NCBI GenBank assembly: GCA_025617745.1
Contig: CM046853.1
Span: 31,051,313-31,115,312, forward strand
Length of the DNA stretch: 64,000 bases
Direction of reading: 5' to 3'
Source: Heliocidaris erythrogramma
Taxonomy: Eukaryota > Echinodermata > Echinoidea > Camarodonta > Echinometridae
A model generated the notes under the pieces. It saw nothing but the letters and a program-made list of their open reading frames with translations, ran no database searches and was not told where the DNA came from. Below, one piece after another: positions 13,201 to 27,500 of the stretch (positions within the stretch are counted from its first letter, which is position 1; the number at the start of each line of letters is the position of its first letter). A program made the translations under genes and the position numbers.

Positions 13201-16200
13201 GTATATTGGTGATTTTGAGGTGTGGTATAAATCTTCTGGAATGGTACGATTCACTGAGAAGAACGACTTGAGGGAGTCTTGTAGGGCTGGGTTTGGGGCT
13301 GTTGGCAGTAGAATGGCCATATGGACAGGCATATGTTAGGCTGATAGGAGGATGTAAATCACTCCTCCTCTCGTAATGAAAGTGGATACGTGGGGTGCAA
13401 TATGAGAAAGGATGCGTTTAATGATTTGTTGTTTCTCCCCGGTTGTAACACAAAGAATATGGTGGACTTGAAATATGAGATGGGTGGACATGATGATGAG
13501 ATGTTCAGGACAAACATCTTCCACTTCACCCCCTCCCCCCCCCCTCTCTCACCATAAAAAGAAATTAAAGAAACTTGATAGTGAGGTTATTGAAAATATT
13601 TCATTCCTTTTATTTTTTATTGATTAGCTCGCGTGTAATTATAGACACGGAAAGATGTTTCATTCTGCTTTTCCTTTAGGTATCATAAATTCTTGCATCA
13701 TCATTCATCTGCCAAGAACAAAAATATAAGAGTAATGCCCTCCTTGCTCTCAACTTATAATGTGGTCTACTAGTCCAGCTCCTGGATGTCTTTTGCCCTT
13801 CTTCACTGTTATCACACACCTCTCCTTCAAATTGTGTATAGACCATCTTGTGTAGATAACATAGCCTTTTCATATTAATATTAGGCTTATTGTTGTACAT
13901 GAATTTAACATCCTTCTTGCACCGAAAGCATATCCCACTAATGAACTATGAGTATGTGGGCGATGTTAACATCAGAAGTCTTTTGCAGATCAGGGGAGTG
14001 TTTCATCAAGTGTCTTGTCGGTGATTTTTACTGACAAATTTGCTGTCAGCCAATCCGATGCAAGGATTTCAGTAGCTTATAACAGTTGTCAGTAAAAATC
14101 ACTGACAAAACGCCTGATGAAACCCTCCCCTGACTGCATCAGTTTGATTACTGTAACAGTCCTTGTACAAGTGACTCCATGTACTTAGCAATAACCTCAA
14201 ATTAGGGCTCATAATTCAATGTCTGATCATTTTGACACATAAATGCTTGTTTGAACATAATTATGAGGTGTATGCAGAATAGAGAAAAGTATTAAAAGAC
14301 TCCTCATATATTCACACATTGATTTTTTTTTTTCACTGGGAGTACAATCATAATCATGATTTTAAAAGAAGGGACTCTTTTTTTAGTATTTTAAGTGAAA
14401 CATTGTGGAAGAAGCTTTGTAAGCAGGGTTATTATCAAACAGTAGCAAGGCCCAAGTAATTAATACTGTGGAAACAGGGACCTTAGGACCATGAAAATTC
14501 CCTTTTTATATCAGGAATCTCCTTATATTAGGGTAAAAAAACTATAAAAGAACATAAAGACTGGGGCCTAGCAAAATTATCTTGTTATATGAGGAATCTT
14601 GTTTTATCAGAGCTTTTTATATCAAGTTTCCACTTGAGAAAAATCATTGTTATGAATGTTCACAACACTGTAGACACACACCGATGGGACCAGCACCAGA
14701 CCGGTCGCAGACCAAACCAAAAATTACATGTTAAAAAAAATCAATAATCTGTCTTTTTGGAGTGGATAGTAGTTAGTTTAGTTGTGTGGCTGAGGTATGG
14801 GTAATCTAAAAAAAAATGAAATTGAAAGAAAGGTAAAGATAGAGAAGTGGATTATAAAGCCAGAGTTTGTTGCAGACTTCTCGTCCAAAGAGGAGAGGGA
14901 AGGTCTTGGAAAACAAAATGAGTTGACCCTTGATGTCGGGTTTGATTATTATCACTTTATTTTCTTCATTTGTGATTATCTAACTCTTTTGACCTGATCT
15001 CCTTTGAAGGATTCTGCATAAGAAGGGAATGCACTTCAAGTAATCACATATACTCCCCCCTCTATGTTCACTACTCATTCGAGGGAAATAACTTTAAAAA
15101 GAAATGTAATGCAATGTACAGTCGTAATCTATGCAGTTGAAGCTCATAGTTTACCCCAAAGACCCATTATTTTGTAGTTTTAGTAGATCCAAAATGTAAA
15201 GTGAGATTTAACTATTTCATGACAGGAATTATTTCAGGGCTAAATTCATCACATTTGGTTCTTCACATTGGCAACAATATTTTTCTTTTAGTGCTACATG
15301 GTTCTAACAAAATGTAAAATCCTTGAAAGCAGTAAACATGGTTGGGTACTTTGTTGAAAAGTTGAAAAAATTGCTGATTTTGATCAAAAACAATTTTAAG
15401 GATTATAAAGCTTATTCCCCTTTTTAAAATTCCTGACATTGAACGCAATATGGTCATGCAACAAAAATGGACAAAGTGTGTGCAGAAATTTTTGCTCTTT
15501 CTACTCGTGCATCTGGTGTATTTTTTAGGGCTCTGAATCAAAAGTTATTGAGCCAAGCCACAGAATGTGGAGTGATGTCATGAAAGTTTAAAATAAAGAT
15601 ATGTAATGAAGTGTTATTAATAGAACACTTCCTTGCTGCATTTTCTATTAAGTGAATGATACATTTCTATTTTTTTCCTACGAGTAGTATATCGTCCATT
15701 ATTTGTTTGTATTGTAACTATGATGCGTGAAACGAACGCCTTTTCCCTCTTGTTACTCAAGTTTATCTCAGAGAGGTATCTTTAAGGGGTATTCACTATT
15801 CAGGGGTAAAAGTCATTTAAGAACAGTTGCTTTTCTTGATAAATCTACGTAACTATGAATCCCATCAGCTTATGATAGAGCCTTTCGTGAGAATGATTCG
15901 TTTTCTCTCTTACATCCACGAATAGCATTCTAAAGGTCATTCAGTCCCTATATTCAATTTGGTTTTATATATTATCTATGACCGGATAATGACAAAATAT
16001 ATGGAACTATCAACTGCAATGCATCACTGAAATCTCTTGTCCAAAGTAACTATTAAAGAACAGGCTTTTTGATGACTTTGAATATTGGTCACCATGCAGG
16101 GTTAGCATGATGTTTATTTCTAGATTAAGTCGTCGTTCAGGAAAACAGATTATTTGTGTATGGCCTCCAGTTGTAAAGCTTCTTCATAACATTTCCTATT

Positions 16201-19200
16201 TATCCCAGAACTGTTCAAAAAATCCGAAGAGCAGCGCCCGGTTTCATAAAACATGTTATCAATAACATGTTATAATAACTGTTATAAGCTACTCAAATCA
16301 TTGAATTGAATTGGCCGAGAGCAAATTTGTCATAGATTTGTGTTATTTGTTATCAATAGCAAATTCTGTGAAACCGGTCCCAGATTATTTCGTCTGCTAA
16401 AAGCCAGAATGGCATTAACTCATATCAAGAGAAGGTTGGGTTCTGGGAAAGTTGGAAAATAATTTGCGAGCTTTCTCATTCCTGTTAAATCAGTGTGAAG
16501 GACATCATAGTAGAAAAAGACATTTACATCATAGTAGAAAAAGACATTTACATCTACTCTAGATCACATGGCCTTCAAATTATTGTGTACTTTGTTAAAC
16601 TCGAGCTTAAATGTTTTGATGGGTTGATGTTTGGGAGATAACAGAAATACATGATGATATGAAAAGAAAGGAAGTAAGGAAAATTAAATCTAAGTTGCAG
16701 AGCTGGAGACTGATCTTTTTTTTTCTCAGAAGGTCGAAAATACACCCTTGTGGTTGTAACATTGGCAAGCAAGTGCTGTAGCTTGTTTCTAGCATCACCA
16801 ATCAATAAGTTTGCGTATCGATGTTCCACAGGACTGTTTCAATAGGACACTTAATACCACACCTTGACTACTACTTTCTGCAAATTGAGGAAATTGAGTT
16901 TTGAATTGTTCTGCAGATCAATGTCGCCATGCAATTGCGGTTCCAATTCCACGATTACATTCAAATTAGTATGCAAATTCACCGAAACCTTAGCTCGGCA
17001 ACTGTCTTACATACCCCCAGAACGCAGGGTGAAATAGAGAAACGCCGAGAGTTGCGTGTCTCGGGCTCGGAATAAAATTGCAAAGGCTTTCCTCCCCTAT
17101 CCATCTTAAGAAAACGAGGGCTGCCTTTTTTTTTTGTTGGTTGCCTTGAGCCCCATTTGCTTGCGGAATTGATTCAGAGCATGAAACAGTAGACCTGTTA
17201 GGCAGATGACTTTGTGGAGACAAAAACAAGGCAACACCATCCTCTCTTCTGACTTTTGAACTGTCTAGAAAAGAAAAATTCCTCCATTTCTTGCCAATGA
17301 ACATCATGTGATCCTTTGTAAAGACGATGATATATTCCCGGGAAGCGTTCATAATACGTTGCGATACGTGTCTGTTGAGAATTTAATTTTTCCCAATGAA
17401 AACCATGCTTCTATTCTTTGCTTTAGAGAAGAGGCAGAATTTGGTTTATTCGCACCATAATAGTGAATCGTTAAAAGAAACAAAATGCCTTCACCCCGCA
17501 AAATCTGAGTAGATTACTTGAGATGTAGTTCATAATATGTTTGGATATGTTGAAAAGTTGGTTTTCCCTCAACAACATTATTTAGTTCTTTGAAAAATAG
17601 AAAAGCAGAAGTTGCTTCCTAACCTCTGTATGGTAGTGCATCTGAAAATTTGCCATGAATTTGATGCATGCATTTTTGAAAAAGAAAAATTCTAAATTGC
17701 ATAAAAGATACACATAAGAAAAGAAATTTGCTCTATGAACAGAATTATTGATACTGCTGTATGACTAGTTGAAAGATTTTGATCAATCTAGTCTTAAGTT
17801 GAATTCATTTGAAGTCACTTTTACTTTTAACCTTATGAAAATCTTGCTTTCTATACACTTTTTTTTTCAAATATAATTTGCTTTTTTAACAGCTCTTGTA
17901 GAAAAGTTGATTTCCCTATAACATCAATTACGATAAATTTGTATTTTTCATTTCAATAATTCCTACTAATCATGCATGAAATATCAGCAAATGTATACCA
18001 GCAATATTAATTGTAGTTGCAAAAAAATGCTAACATTGTCCTCGCTTGTTGGAAATGAGTTTCTAATATCCAACTAATCTGGTCATCAAGGACTATATGT
18101 CCCTTTGCTTCTTGATAATATCCTTCATTTATTCTATTTCTGCTTGTTTTTGTTTTGTTAACAGAGGATAGGAAGCTTTTTGTTGGGATGTTGAACAAGG
18201 CCCAGACAGAAGAAGAGGTCCGTGCAATGTTCACACATTTTGGAAAGATAGACGAGTGTACCATTCTCAAGGACCCCAATGGAATCAGCAGAGGTAAAAG
18301 AATAAAAACTGCTTTCATACAAAAACAAGCAACTCTCTATTTCTGAATAAATTATTAAGGAAAGATTTGTCATTCAGGAAAGGTTAATTGATAAAAACGA
18401 CTCTTTACAAAACAACAAACATGCTTTCCACTTGTAATCCAACAAAGAAAGATTTCTCAATTAAAACGTATTATAAGTAAGGTAGAAACTATTCAGAGGT
18501 AACAGAACAAAAACAATAATTCTTTTTAATAAAACAGCAAAACGCCCTTTTTTCCCCCCTCCTTTTGATCAAATGATGAAGGGTAGATTTATTGACTGAA
18601 ACTTGCCAAAAGAAGACAGAGTGTCCTGTTAGGTTGGACTAGAAGTTGAGGTAGAAAAGGTAGATGATTATCTGTATTTTACTACCTTTTCCAAGATATG
18701 TTATGTATCTGTGATAAGTCAACAGGATTGTAATTTGTGCAAGTAGTGGGTAGTGTTACGAAAAGTTGAGGGAGTAAAAATTGATACAATTATTTTCAAC
18801 TTTGGGCTCACCCTACTGAGTTATACAACAACCTCATAAACGTTTGCTTTAATATGGATGCGTTTTGAAGTAAAATCGTGTAGTGATGATTTTTTTTTTT
18901 TTTGTCTCATACAATGTAGATCAGACTACTTCTGACCTTTAAAATTTCAAATGGCAAATAAGTCTGATTCACAGTGATAAAGCTCAAAATACAGAATTAT
19001 TTCATGCGGGGAAACAGATAGACTCAACAAATAACCAAAATACTTTCTGTTCTCTTTCATAGCTTTTGAGGCTATTTGACAGAAATTCATCACTGTTTTA
19101 GTTTTAGACCATTAAAATTCACCAAGAAAAATATACTTTCACCCAAACCCATGACCTTGACTAAACTTTTTTTTGCCTTTTATTACCTTTGAATTTGATC

Positions 19201-21516
19201 ATATTCCACTTAATCATCAGAGATTAATAGCCAGTAGTAGTCATGCATGAAAACTTGCGAAATTAAGATAATTGTATATGTATCAATTTGATGGCTGCCC
19301 CCGCAATAAGGCCACTGCTGGCGTGGATGCTACAGCGGTACTGTGGGCAACTGGCGATTAATGACTGGATAAAGAGAATAAATTAATATAGATTGAATCA
19401 ACCCTAAAGCTTCCTACAGGTGCTGGGTGGATCCTGCATTACATGTATGTCTATACATGTATGTGAATGAGAGAGTTCAGTAGTCTATGGGTTAACCGCA
19501 GAATAAAAACCCCTCTTCATTTTAACTCCTTCTACTCTGTGAGGATTATTCTGCCTGACTTTCCTTATATCGGTGTTTGGAGCCAGAAGGGCATTAACTC
19601 ATATGCTTGACAACACAGAGTTAACGCCCTTCTGGCTCCAAACAGACAATATATCTTTTCCTTCATCCGTCTTCTAAAGTGTTCCCTCTCCCTTTTATTA
19701 TGACTGTATTGCTTTCTCAATAATTTGATCTCTCTCCCTCTCTCAAAATCTCTTATTACTTTATTAATTCATTGATTGTATTATGATAAAAAAAACTGTC
19801 TAGAAACTATTGGGAAAGATAAAATATGTAGTGCTGTACATATTAAAGAACGATGATGCCATGACGTGATGTTTTGAAATCATCAAAGTGATAACATACT
19901 GACTAAATTTCTTTGCATATCACACAGGGTGAAATGCACTGATCACAAATATAAGTAGGCCTATATATGATCATACACATACATACATGTGGCATCAAAA
20001 CTTCCAGTCGATTATTAGCTCTATTTGAAATATAAGAGAATTTAAAGAGCAATTCTTCTTGTGTGATAATGCTAAGATAATATTCTTTCACAATAGAATA
20101 AAAAGAATTAGAAAGCTCAGAGATCATTTTTCATGTCTACCGGATATTTTTTCCATTTTTCAGTGACAAAGACTTCTTTTGTGATATCCAACATCTTCGA
20201 TATACAAACTCATGGTATTCACTGCTGTAGCCATCATAATGAAAGACTTCATGGATATATAAAGCACTGTACACTAAAGCAACATTTTTTTTTTTTGTGA
20301 ACGTAATTTGAGCAAAGACGTGTTGGCCATTTATGCATACTCGCGATACTAATATTCAGCTCAAACGTGTTTGCCATGAAGATAGGAAATTTTTAAATTT
20401 TTTTTCATAACTTTAGTAGTTGGAGTGGGCACTGATAGAAGTTTAAATATGTTACAAAATATGTAAGTGCTTTGATGTGGTTTTGTTTGTCTCTTGTGTT
20501 GCCATTCCTAGAATTTAAAGAGTGTTTTTGCGTGAAATATCTGGAGGACACTTGGTAGTTTTGAAAAATGAAGTAGTGATTACATTTTGCGCTCCAGTGG
20601 TAATTTTTTAGTGTGTTTGAACAAAGATGCTGTTGATGGGTTTCTGTTGAATTCTTTGCATTGTTGTTTTTTTCGAGAGAGTTTTATGATCTTAATGAAT
20701 GATTCCTTCAAGTAGTATGTGCCATTTTGATATTAATGATAATGATAATTTGTTACATTTATCTAGTGCATCATGTTTATACTTCAATTTTCCTTACAAT
20801 TTTATTATATTGATAGATTTCCCTCTTCAGAATCTATGTAAAATGTGTGGGAGGGCAGTTATGCAATTTCGTCATTTATATCTTCATGAAAGCAATTTTC
20901 TGTTGAACCTAATAAAACATTCTATTGTATGTTAATCAATGTCATCACTGTCTTTAATTAAAATCATTGACACACTCCCACACACATAATAAATATATCA
21001 TTTTTGTTCACAAGCATAACAACTATCATTTATAATCACCTACATGCTTGTAACAGTCTCTTTGAGTGTGTAAGGCATTTAGGCACGAACTTTGCACTAC
21101 TTTAAAATGAGGAACTGTGAAAAACTTTCTGTTGAGATAAAAGAATAATAGAAAATAGGGGGAGTTTTATTACTTATCCACAGTCTCAGAGGAAATGTGG
21201 ATCATCCTACATTTTTAATGATTTTTACTGAGCAAACCATTGGTCATTCACCTCTCTCCATATTGCTTGAAGTTTATATTGTGATTGGCTACTGAAAAAA
21301 AGTAATACTCCATCCCTCAAAATGCCTTTATTTCATTTTCTCATCTTTTCCAAGAAAGATTGATCGATGTGGTGATTTAGTGATACAAAACATGTCAAAA
21401 TGATTTGGTAATACATGACATAAATGAATGGAATTCTCTTTTCCTTTTTCCCTCAACCCTTTACTCTACAACTCTCTATCTCTGTCTCCCCTCCCTCTCA
21501 CTCATTCATTTTTCTT

Positions 21517-21549
<33 letters not shown>

Positions 21550-24500
21550 TTTGCTCTCTGCTCTCTCGCTCTCTTGCTCTCTACCTGTCTTGCTCTCTAC
21601 CTGTCTTGCTCTCTACCTGTCTTGCTCTCTACCTACCTACTTATCCCCCCCCCCCTTCTCATACAGGTTGTGCATTTGTAAAATTCAGTACAAGGAAAGA
21701 AGCCGTCGGTGCAATCAACAGTATCAACATGTCGGTAAGGATTACATGTTTACCTTTTCACAATCTCCTGTTTGTCATCAATGCTTTAACTGTAAATAAT
21801 GTTTGGCAAGAGCATCAGAAAAATAATCAGTAATTGCCACCTCCTCATGTCGGTATTGACTGTATCGATACACCATCTTCATCCCGTTTACTCCTTGGGC
21901 ACTCGGTGGTTCCTGTATTAAAGCCGTAGAGCATGAGAGAATTATTAGTTGTCAACACGTTAAGACTCTCTGCATTGAAGAGGACAGTCAAACGGAAGAT
22001 GACCCTGCCTGTAAGAAATCATTTTCCCTGTCAAATAAATAAGTAAGAAATAAGAGAAATAAGTATGGAATAAGAGTCCAGTATACTTAGCCAGTTTCAA
22101 ATAAAAATGATTAAAAACATTTTTTTTTTTGTTGAATGAAACCCTTTTGTTTTGGAATGCCTGATTTAAGTTGTGTTTCATTGACTAAACAAAAAATAGG
22201 AATCCATCAAGGAGTTGCATTAATTATATTTCTCAATGGACAACATTGAGAGTTTCCTTTATAATATTGGAATGCTGGTTGAAGGATAATGTTAGATATG
22301 CCACCCAGCTTATATATACGTTCTTATTTGTCTCATCTATTTCTAATAATAGCTTTCTTTTATAGCGCCTTACCAGTTACAATGTAACCGACCAAAGCGA
22401 TTACAGCATTATTACCCCGGTCACTGGATTCAGTTGCGATTCTGCACATTACAGTGCACATTCTCCACTCCTCTGGGGAGTATTCCAGCCAGTCGCCTGT
22501 TTCCAAGTGCGCACATGCTAATCCAACCACAATGACGTTCGCATCCTCCCGGGTACCCATTTAACACCTGGGTGGAGAGGAGCAATGTAGATAAAATGCC
22601 TTGCTCAAGGGCATAAGTGCCGTGCCGGGGTTCGAACCTACGACCTTTGCATTCCCAGTCAAGTGATTGAACCACTGTACTACAACACCTCTATTTCTCT
22701 TGAAATGTTACATGTTCCTCTGAAGGACAATCTACAATTTTATCACGCAAGCTTCAATTCTCCTCCTTAACGGTGCATTTTTCATAGCTGACCTGGCTTG
22801 AATTATAAAAAATATGGTTAAGGTCAATATTCTGACGATATCATCAAAATGATTAGCACATCTGGTAGTTCGATCAGCCAAAAATGAGTTCCAAATGCAA
22901 TGATCAGCATCTGAAAAATCAATTTTTATGATGCATATTGCATTTTTACTATAAGTATAGAATGGAAAAGGAAAGGAGGTCACTGAAAATGGAGTTCCTA
23001 AAACAAATGGAGTTCCCAACACCAAAGGTGCAAATGATTGACATGGTCCTAATTTGCATATAAATTGTATATTTTTATTCTTTTTATTTATTTATTTTTT
23101 TTTTGGGGGGGGAGGGGAACAAATTCAAGATACTATAAATATGGAAGAGAATATTCATATTTACTGATAGCAGACAGGTATGGAAAGGAAGAAAGATGGA
23201 AAATATTGTTAGAAAAGAGACGTACATTTACACATTAATACTCACTCCGATATGAATAGACTGGATTGAGCTGTAATAAATATAGCATGTGAGTGAGATA
23301 AATGATTGAGGAGAGAAAAGCAAAGAAACTGCGACATAGGAAAGGCCAAGATTATGCCGTGTAATGAGAATGAGAGCTTTCTCTCTGTGGGCATGTTGTG
23401 GTAAGTCGCTTTTGTAATCCTATGTAGCATCTGATTTCCTTCCCGTTGGCAAAGTCATTTGTCTGTATTCATTCCTTCTTGAGGATGAGGATATGAAGTG
23501 AGAGAGAGAGAGAGAGAGAGAAGGAGAAAGAGCAAGAGCAAGAGAGATGGAGGAAGTGATGTAGAAAGAGAGAGAGATACAAGAAGGGAGGGAGCAAAAG
23601 AAAGAGAGACAGGGAGGGAGCACAGAAAGAGAGAGAGAGGAAGAGAGAAGGGAAATAGAGATGGAGATGGAGACGGGTGAAAGAAGGAGAGGAATTGATG
23701 TAGAAAAAGAGGGAGAGACAAGAAGGGAGGGAGCAAAAGAAAGAGAGGAAGGGAGGGAACAAGAGAGAGAGAGAGAGAGTGAGAGAGATACAAGAAGGGG
23801 GGAGCAAAAGAAAGAGAGACAGGGAGGGAGGGAGCACAAGAAAGAGAGAGAGAGTGAGAGAGCTAAATAAATGAAATACAGAGAAGTGAAGTGTTAATAT
23901 GTACATGTAAATTAGAGAGCTGGAAAAGTAGGGTATCACATTAAGGGAAAAAAGGAAAAATAGCAGTAGAAAAACAATGTGGAATAGGAAAAATAAGGAT
24001 GTTCACAGAGAAATTAAAGGATTTGATGAACGATTAATGAAATGAAGCAATGGAATTAAGATCGATAATCATGAGTAGATGTGAAAATGTTGTTTACGGA
24101 AGAGAGACATTGTTGAAAGGGTCAAATGTTATTTGAAGAATTATTAAAGCAAAAACCAAGGATATAAGGTTAACAATCATCAGTAGATCTGAACATGTTT
24201 TGTATGGGAGAGGAAATATGTTGAAATGGGGAATAACATAAAGAATCAAGAAATTTTAAAAGCAAAGGCCGAATTTAAGTTACAAATTATTGAAAAAAAT
24301 AGATGTGAGAATGTTCTGTAAACTCTTTAAGAAAGAAAGTCAGAAATAGAAAGACAAGACATTCCCTCTTATTCACAGACACCTTTACTTTTGTAGGCTG
24401 TTGGTTAAGGCAGACAGTGAGTGTGAAGAAAAAGGGAGAGAGAAAGAGAAAGAGATAGAAGGATGAATCTGAACTGATGAGCTATCGTCCTTGTTTTCAA

Positions 24501-27500
24501 GGTAGGGCAGGTGGGTGAACAAAACACAGGAACTCTGGTGAAAAAAGCTCCCAGGATTGGGCTCTTTGAAACGAATTTCCGGTTTGCCCGTTGGTTCCAA
24601 GCCGTAAATGAGACAGTCAAGCATTGCAATATGTTTCTCAAGCCCTATTGTGTTTTTCAACAATAAATGAAGGGGTTTATTATGTTGCTTGCATGCCTGT
24701 AGTCTTTTTGATTAAAACCACAAGTCAAATTGCAATATCTAAAGTTACAAATTAGAGTTCCTAGTTACAAATTGAGTTTTTAAATATTATTTCATTGTGA
24801 TAATGTGCAGAAGTTCACTGAACTATATCATTAGGTAGCATTTCTCACAAATTGCATTTTCAGAAGAAGTCGTCCTGGTCGACAGAAGGATGCAAACAAA
24901 TTTTGGTCAAATTGAAACTCTTTCCGTTTTGATTCCTGAAGTAATGATATTGATGTTAACAATCTGTACATGGTAAGGATTGAACTGAGTTGCATAAGTT
25001 ACGTTCACATGATGGGAGCTAAACTTTAAGTTTCACTTGTAGGGGGGGGGGGAGGTCCTCCGTCGAAGTCTCGGCCCATGTGAACGTAATAAACATTAAG
25101 TTTTGCAAGCTTGTGGTCTTACCCTTCGCGCGAATTATTAACACAGGATCTGTATGTTTACTGTACACAAAATCGGTAGTATCTACTTCCGGGGTTAACC
25201 ACGAAGATCGCTTGGCTTGTAGTTTAAGTTCGTTGTTTAGGGCTGGTGTGAACCCTCGTTGCGGTTAGGGAGTCGTGGTTTTGTTAACTTAAAGTTTCGA
25301 AACCTTGAGTCCCGTATAAACGTGGCTATAGATTTCGTCAAAGAACTGTCAAGACTCTGGAATGCATGTTTGCTTTCGTAGTCCATGCATCCATTCACAC
25401 CCTTCTGACTGGCATGTGACGAGGTATTAGATTGGCACTCTCCGTGATACAGTAGCTAATCAGGATTTGTAAATCAACTGCCCACCTTCCCTCCCTCCCT
25501 CCCTCCCTCCCTCCCTCCCTCCCTCCCTCCCTCCCTCCCACACAGTTATCACAGGGTCACAGCTGGATTACACCTGTGTGGTGGTAAAAAGTAGAAATAT
25601 TCATACCTATCAGGGGAGCGTTTCATCGAGCGTTTTGTCAGTGATTTTTACCGACAACTGTTATAAGCTACTGAAATCCTTGCATCTGATTGGCTGAGAG
25701 CAAATTTGTCAGTAAAAATCACTGACAAAACGCTTGATGAAACGCTCCCCAGACCCTCTTCTGTGATGAGAAAGGGACAATGTTTTATAGATAATGTCAA
25801 GTACTGGTTCAGATATAGCTTTGTGAAACTCTGTGGGAGTTGTTCTGAATGGTTCATGATGAAATAGGAATAATCGTGCATCGTGAGATTTTCGAATCCT
25901 CAACAAGATGTCAAATAAACTTAATCCGTCTGAAAATAACAAACGATGAAAAAGCACTGAACACCAATATGTGTATATGGGACTACACAAACTTGTGGCA
26001 TCAAATATGGTCCCAAGTTTTCCAATATTTCTTGTCATATTTTGACGTATGACATCATTTCAAGAGCAGTCCTTTCCAGCTTACATTGCTACTATGATAT
26101 TCTGCCTCATGGGAATAAAAAAAAAAGAGTGAGAAAGCTCAGAATTTATTTCAAATTGGATCCTGAACTCAACCTGCCCTTTAATAAGGATAATATTATA
26201 ATGTACGACCTGAGACATTCTAGTGACTTGCCATCCATTTTGAATGATATATCATGAACGATGTCCCCCAAGTAAAGATGTGTCTTCAACTGAGAGCCAG
26301 AAAGGCATTTACCCCATTAAAAATAAACTTTAAAATTTAAATTTATTGCCTTTTGTCTCTCAACAGATGATATCATAAGTGAAAAATTCCATTTTTATAG
26401 GGGTATAGGGGAAATGAAAAAGAACGGTCATGTAAGAGAGAGATACTGTATGAATGATTTGTATGAAAATAGGTGGTAAGAATAAATCCAATGATAATTA
26501 TGTGCCTGGTTGTAAAAGGTTGCATGATATGTGGAGGACGTTGGCCTCTTGAGAGGGTGAAAGGAATATTAGTAGGTATTAAGAGTTTTTATTATTCACT
26601 CTATAGAGTGTCTCAGAATAGAAGATGATAAAGGATAATACACCTTTAATTCCTTCATCAATCATACATGAAATAAAACAAGAAGAAATACAGACATTTA
26701 TGAGGAGGCAAATTGTTCCTAAAACTCTCTTTTTTGTGTGGATGCACCTGAATATTACATTCAAACAAAAGCAAAAGAAAGCCTGATCGCATACAAAATA
26801 ACAAACACAAACTAGGACACATGGCAAAACTGAAAGCATTATAATTAACTTCAAGCTTTATACATGTCTTTTCTGGCAAAGATGTTGGGTTGGTAAAATA
26901 TAAGCCCTAAGCAGATTAGATGCAAATAAAGACACTGCCTTAAACTGTAAGGTAATATGTTTACTCCTCACATTTATAGATCCCTTCCCAGAAATTTCCC
27001 GTTCCCATCCTATATGCTCTTCCTTTCACTTTAATTCTTCTCTCTCTCCTCCTGTTACCTCTCGGTCTTTTTTTTTCTTTTTTCCACATCATTCTCAGTG
27101 TATTCTTTGTATTTTTGTGTGTTTTCTTTTGTAGCCATTACTGAAGTGTAAGGAGATGTACTTGATTAAATCTGGTGTATGGAACTTCTCTTGTGGGTCC
27201 CTTAATTAACAAAATTGGTTGATGAATCATGTGGCACTCTTTTGCCTCCCTTTTGTATCTCGTTTCTGATAGTCATAAATTACTATTCCAGTCTCTTAAC
27301 AAATTGGGTGTGCTCTTAAAGGTAGCGATGACGATTCCTGTAGGGGTTTTTACATTTAATTGAGAATCAAAACATGTTTATGTGATTTGAATCATGAAGT
27401 TATGAGAGTTACTTCATAATCATTGGATATGTGTAGACGTCATATTTCATATTTCATATAGAATGTCATATCACTGATTGTTGCAATGTGAACAAACAGA

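Larger units (their letters stand above)
715..18164 (+). other. CELF intron between exons 1 and 2 (17.4 kb)
   Basis: GT-AG intron (gtaaga...ttaacag), mostly unique AT-rich DNA. It contains a CT tract (937-1215), AG repeats (3588-3613, 3677-3690, 10557-10589), a CT tract (3979-4007), a possible 650 bp inverted-repeat element (6700-7350), C runs (8219-8231, 10360-10370), a family A MITE (13993-14130), a possible inverted repeat (14463-14635), a 370 bp dispersed repeat (15207-15575) and a family B MITE (16236-16381). No exon found; the short ORFs here look like chance. Confidence 0.85.
18294..21666 (+). other. CELF intron between exons 2 and 3 (3.4 kb)
   Basis: GT-AG intron splitting RNP1 of RRM2. 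It contains a family D repeat (19395-19497), a family C palindrome (19567-19653) and, directly at its 3' end, the CT microsatellite and 16-bp minisatellite (21522-21655) that form the polypyrimidine tract of exon 3. The rest is AT-rich with nothing recognised. Confidence 0.85.

Noticed and set aside
16990..17352. 120-codon minus-strand ORF
   Set aside because: No domain or low-complexity explanation, but also no similarity or splice signals that I can support; a chance ORF of this length is expected in 64 kb.
22360..22675. Minus-strand ORFs with [16 protein letters not shown]
   Set aside because: They lie inside the tRNA-derived SINE and the sequence is translated tRNA-like head.
23420..23939. 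Ser/Leu-rich minus-strand ORFs up to 156 codons
   Set aside because: Low-complexity translation of the GA minisatellite.
25486..25539. CRISPR-like regular repeat
   Set aside because: A simple (CCCT)n microsatellite with no spacers; the DNA is eukaryotic.
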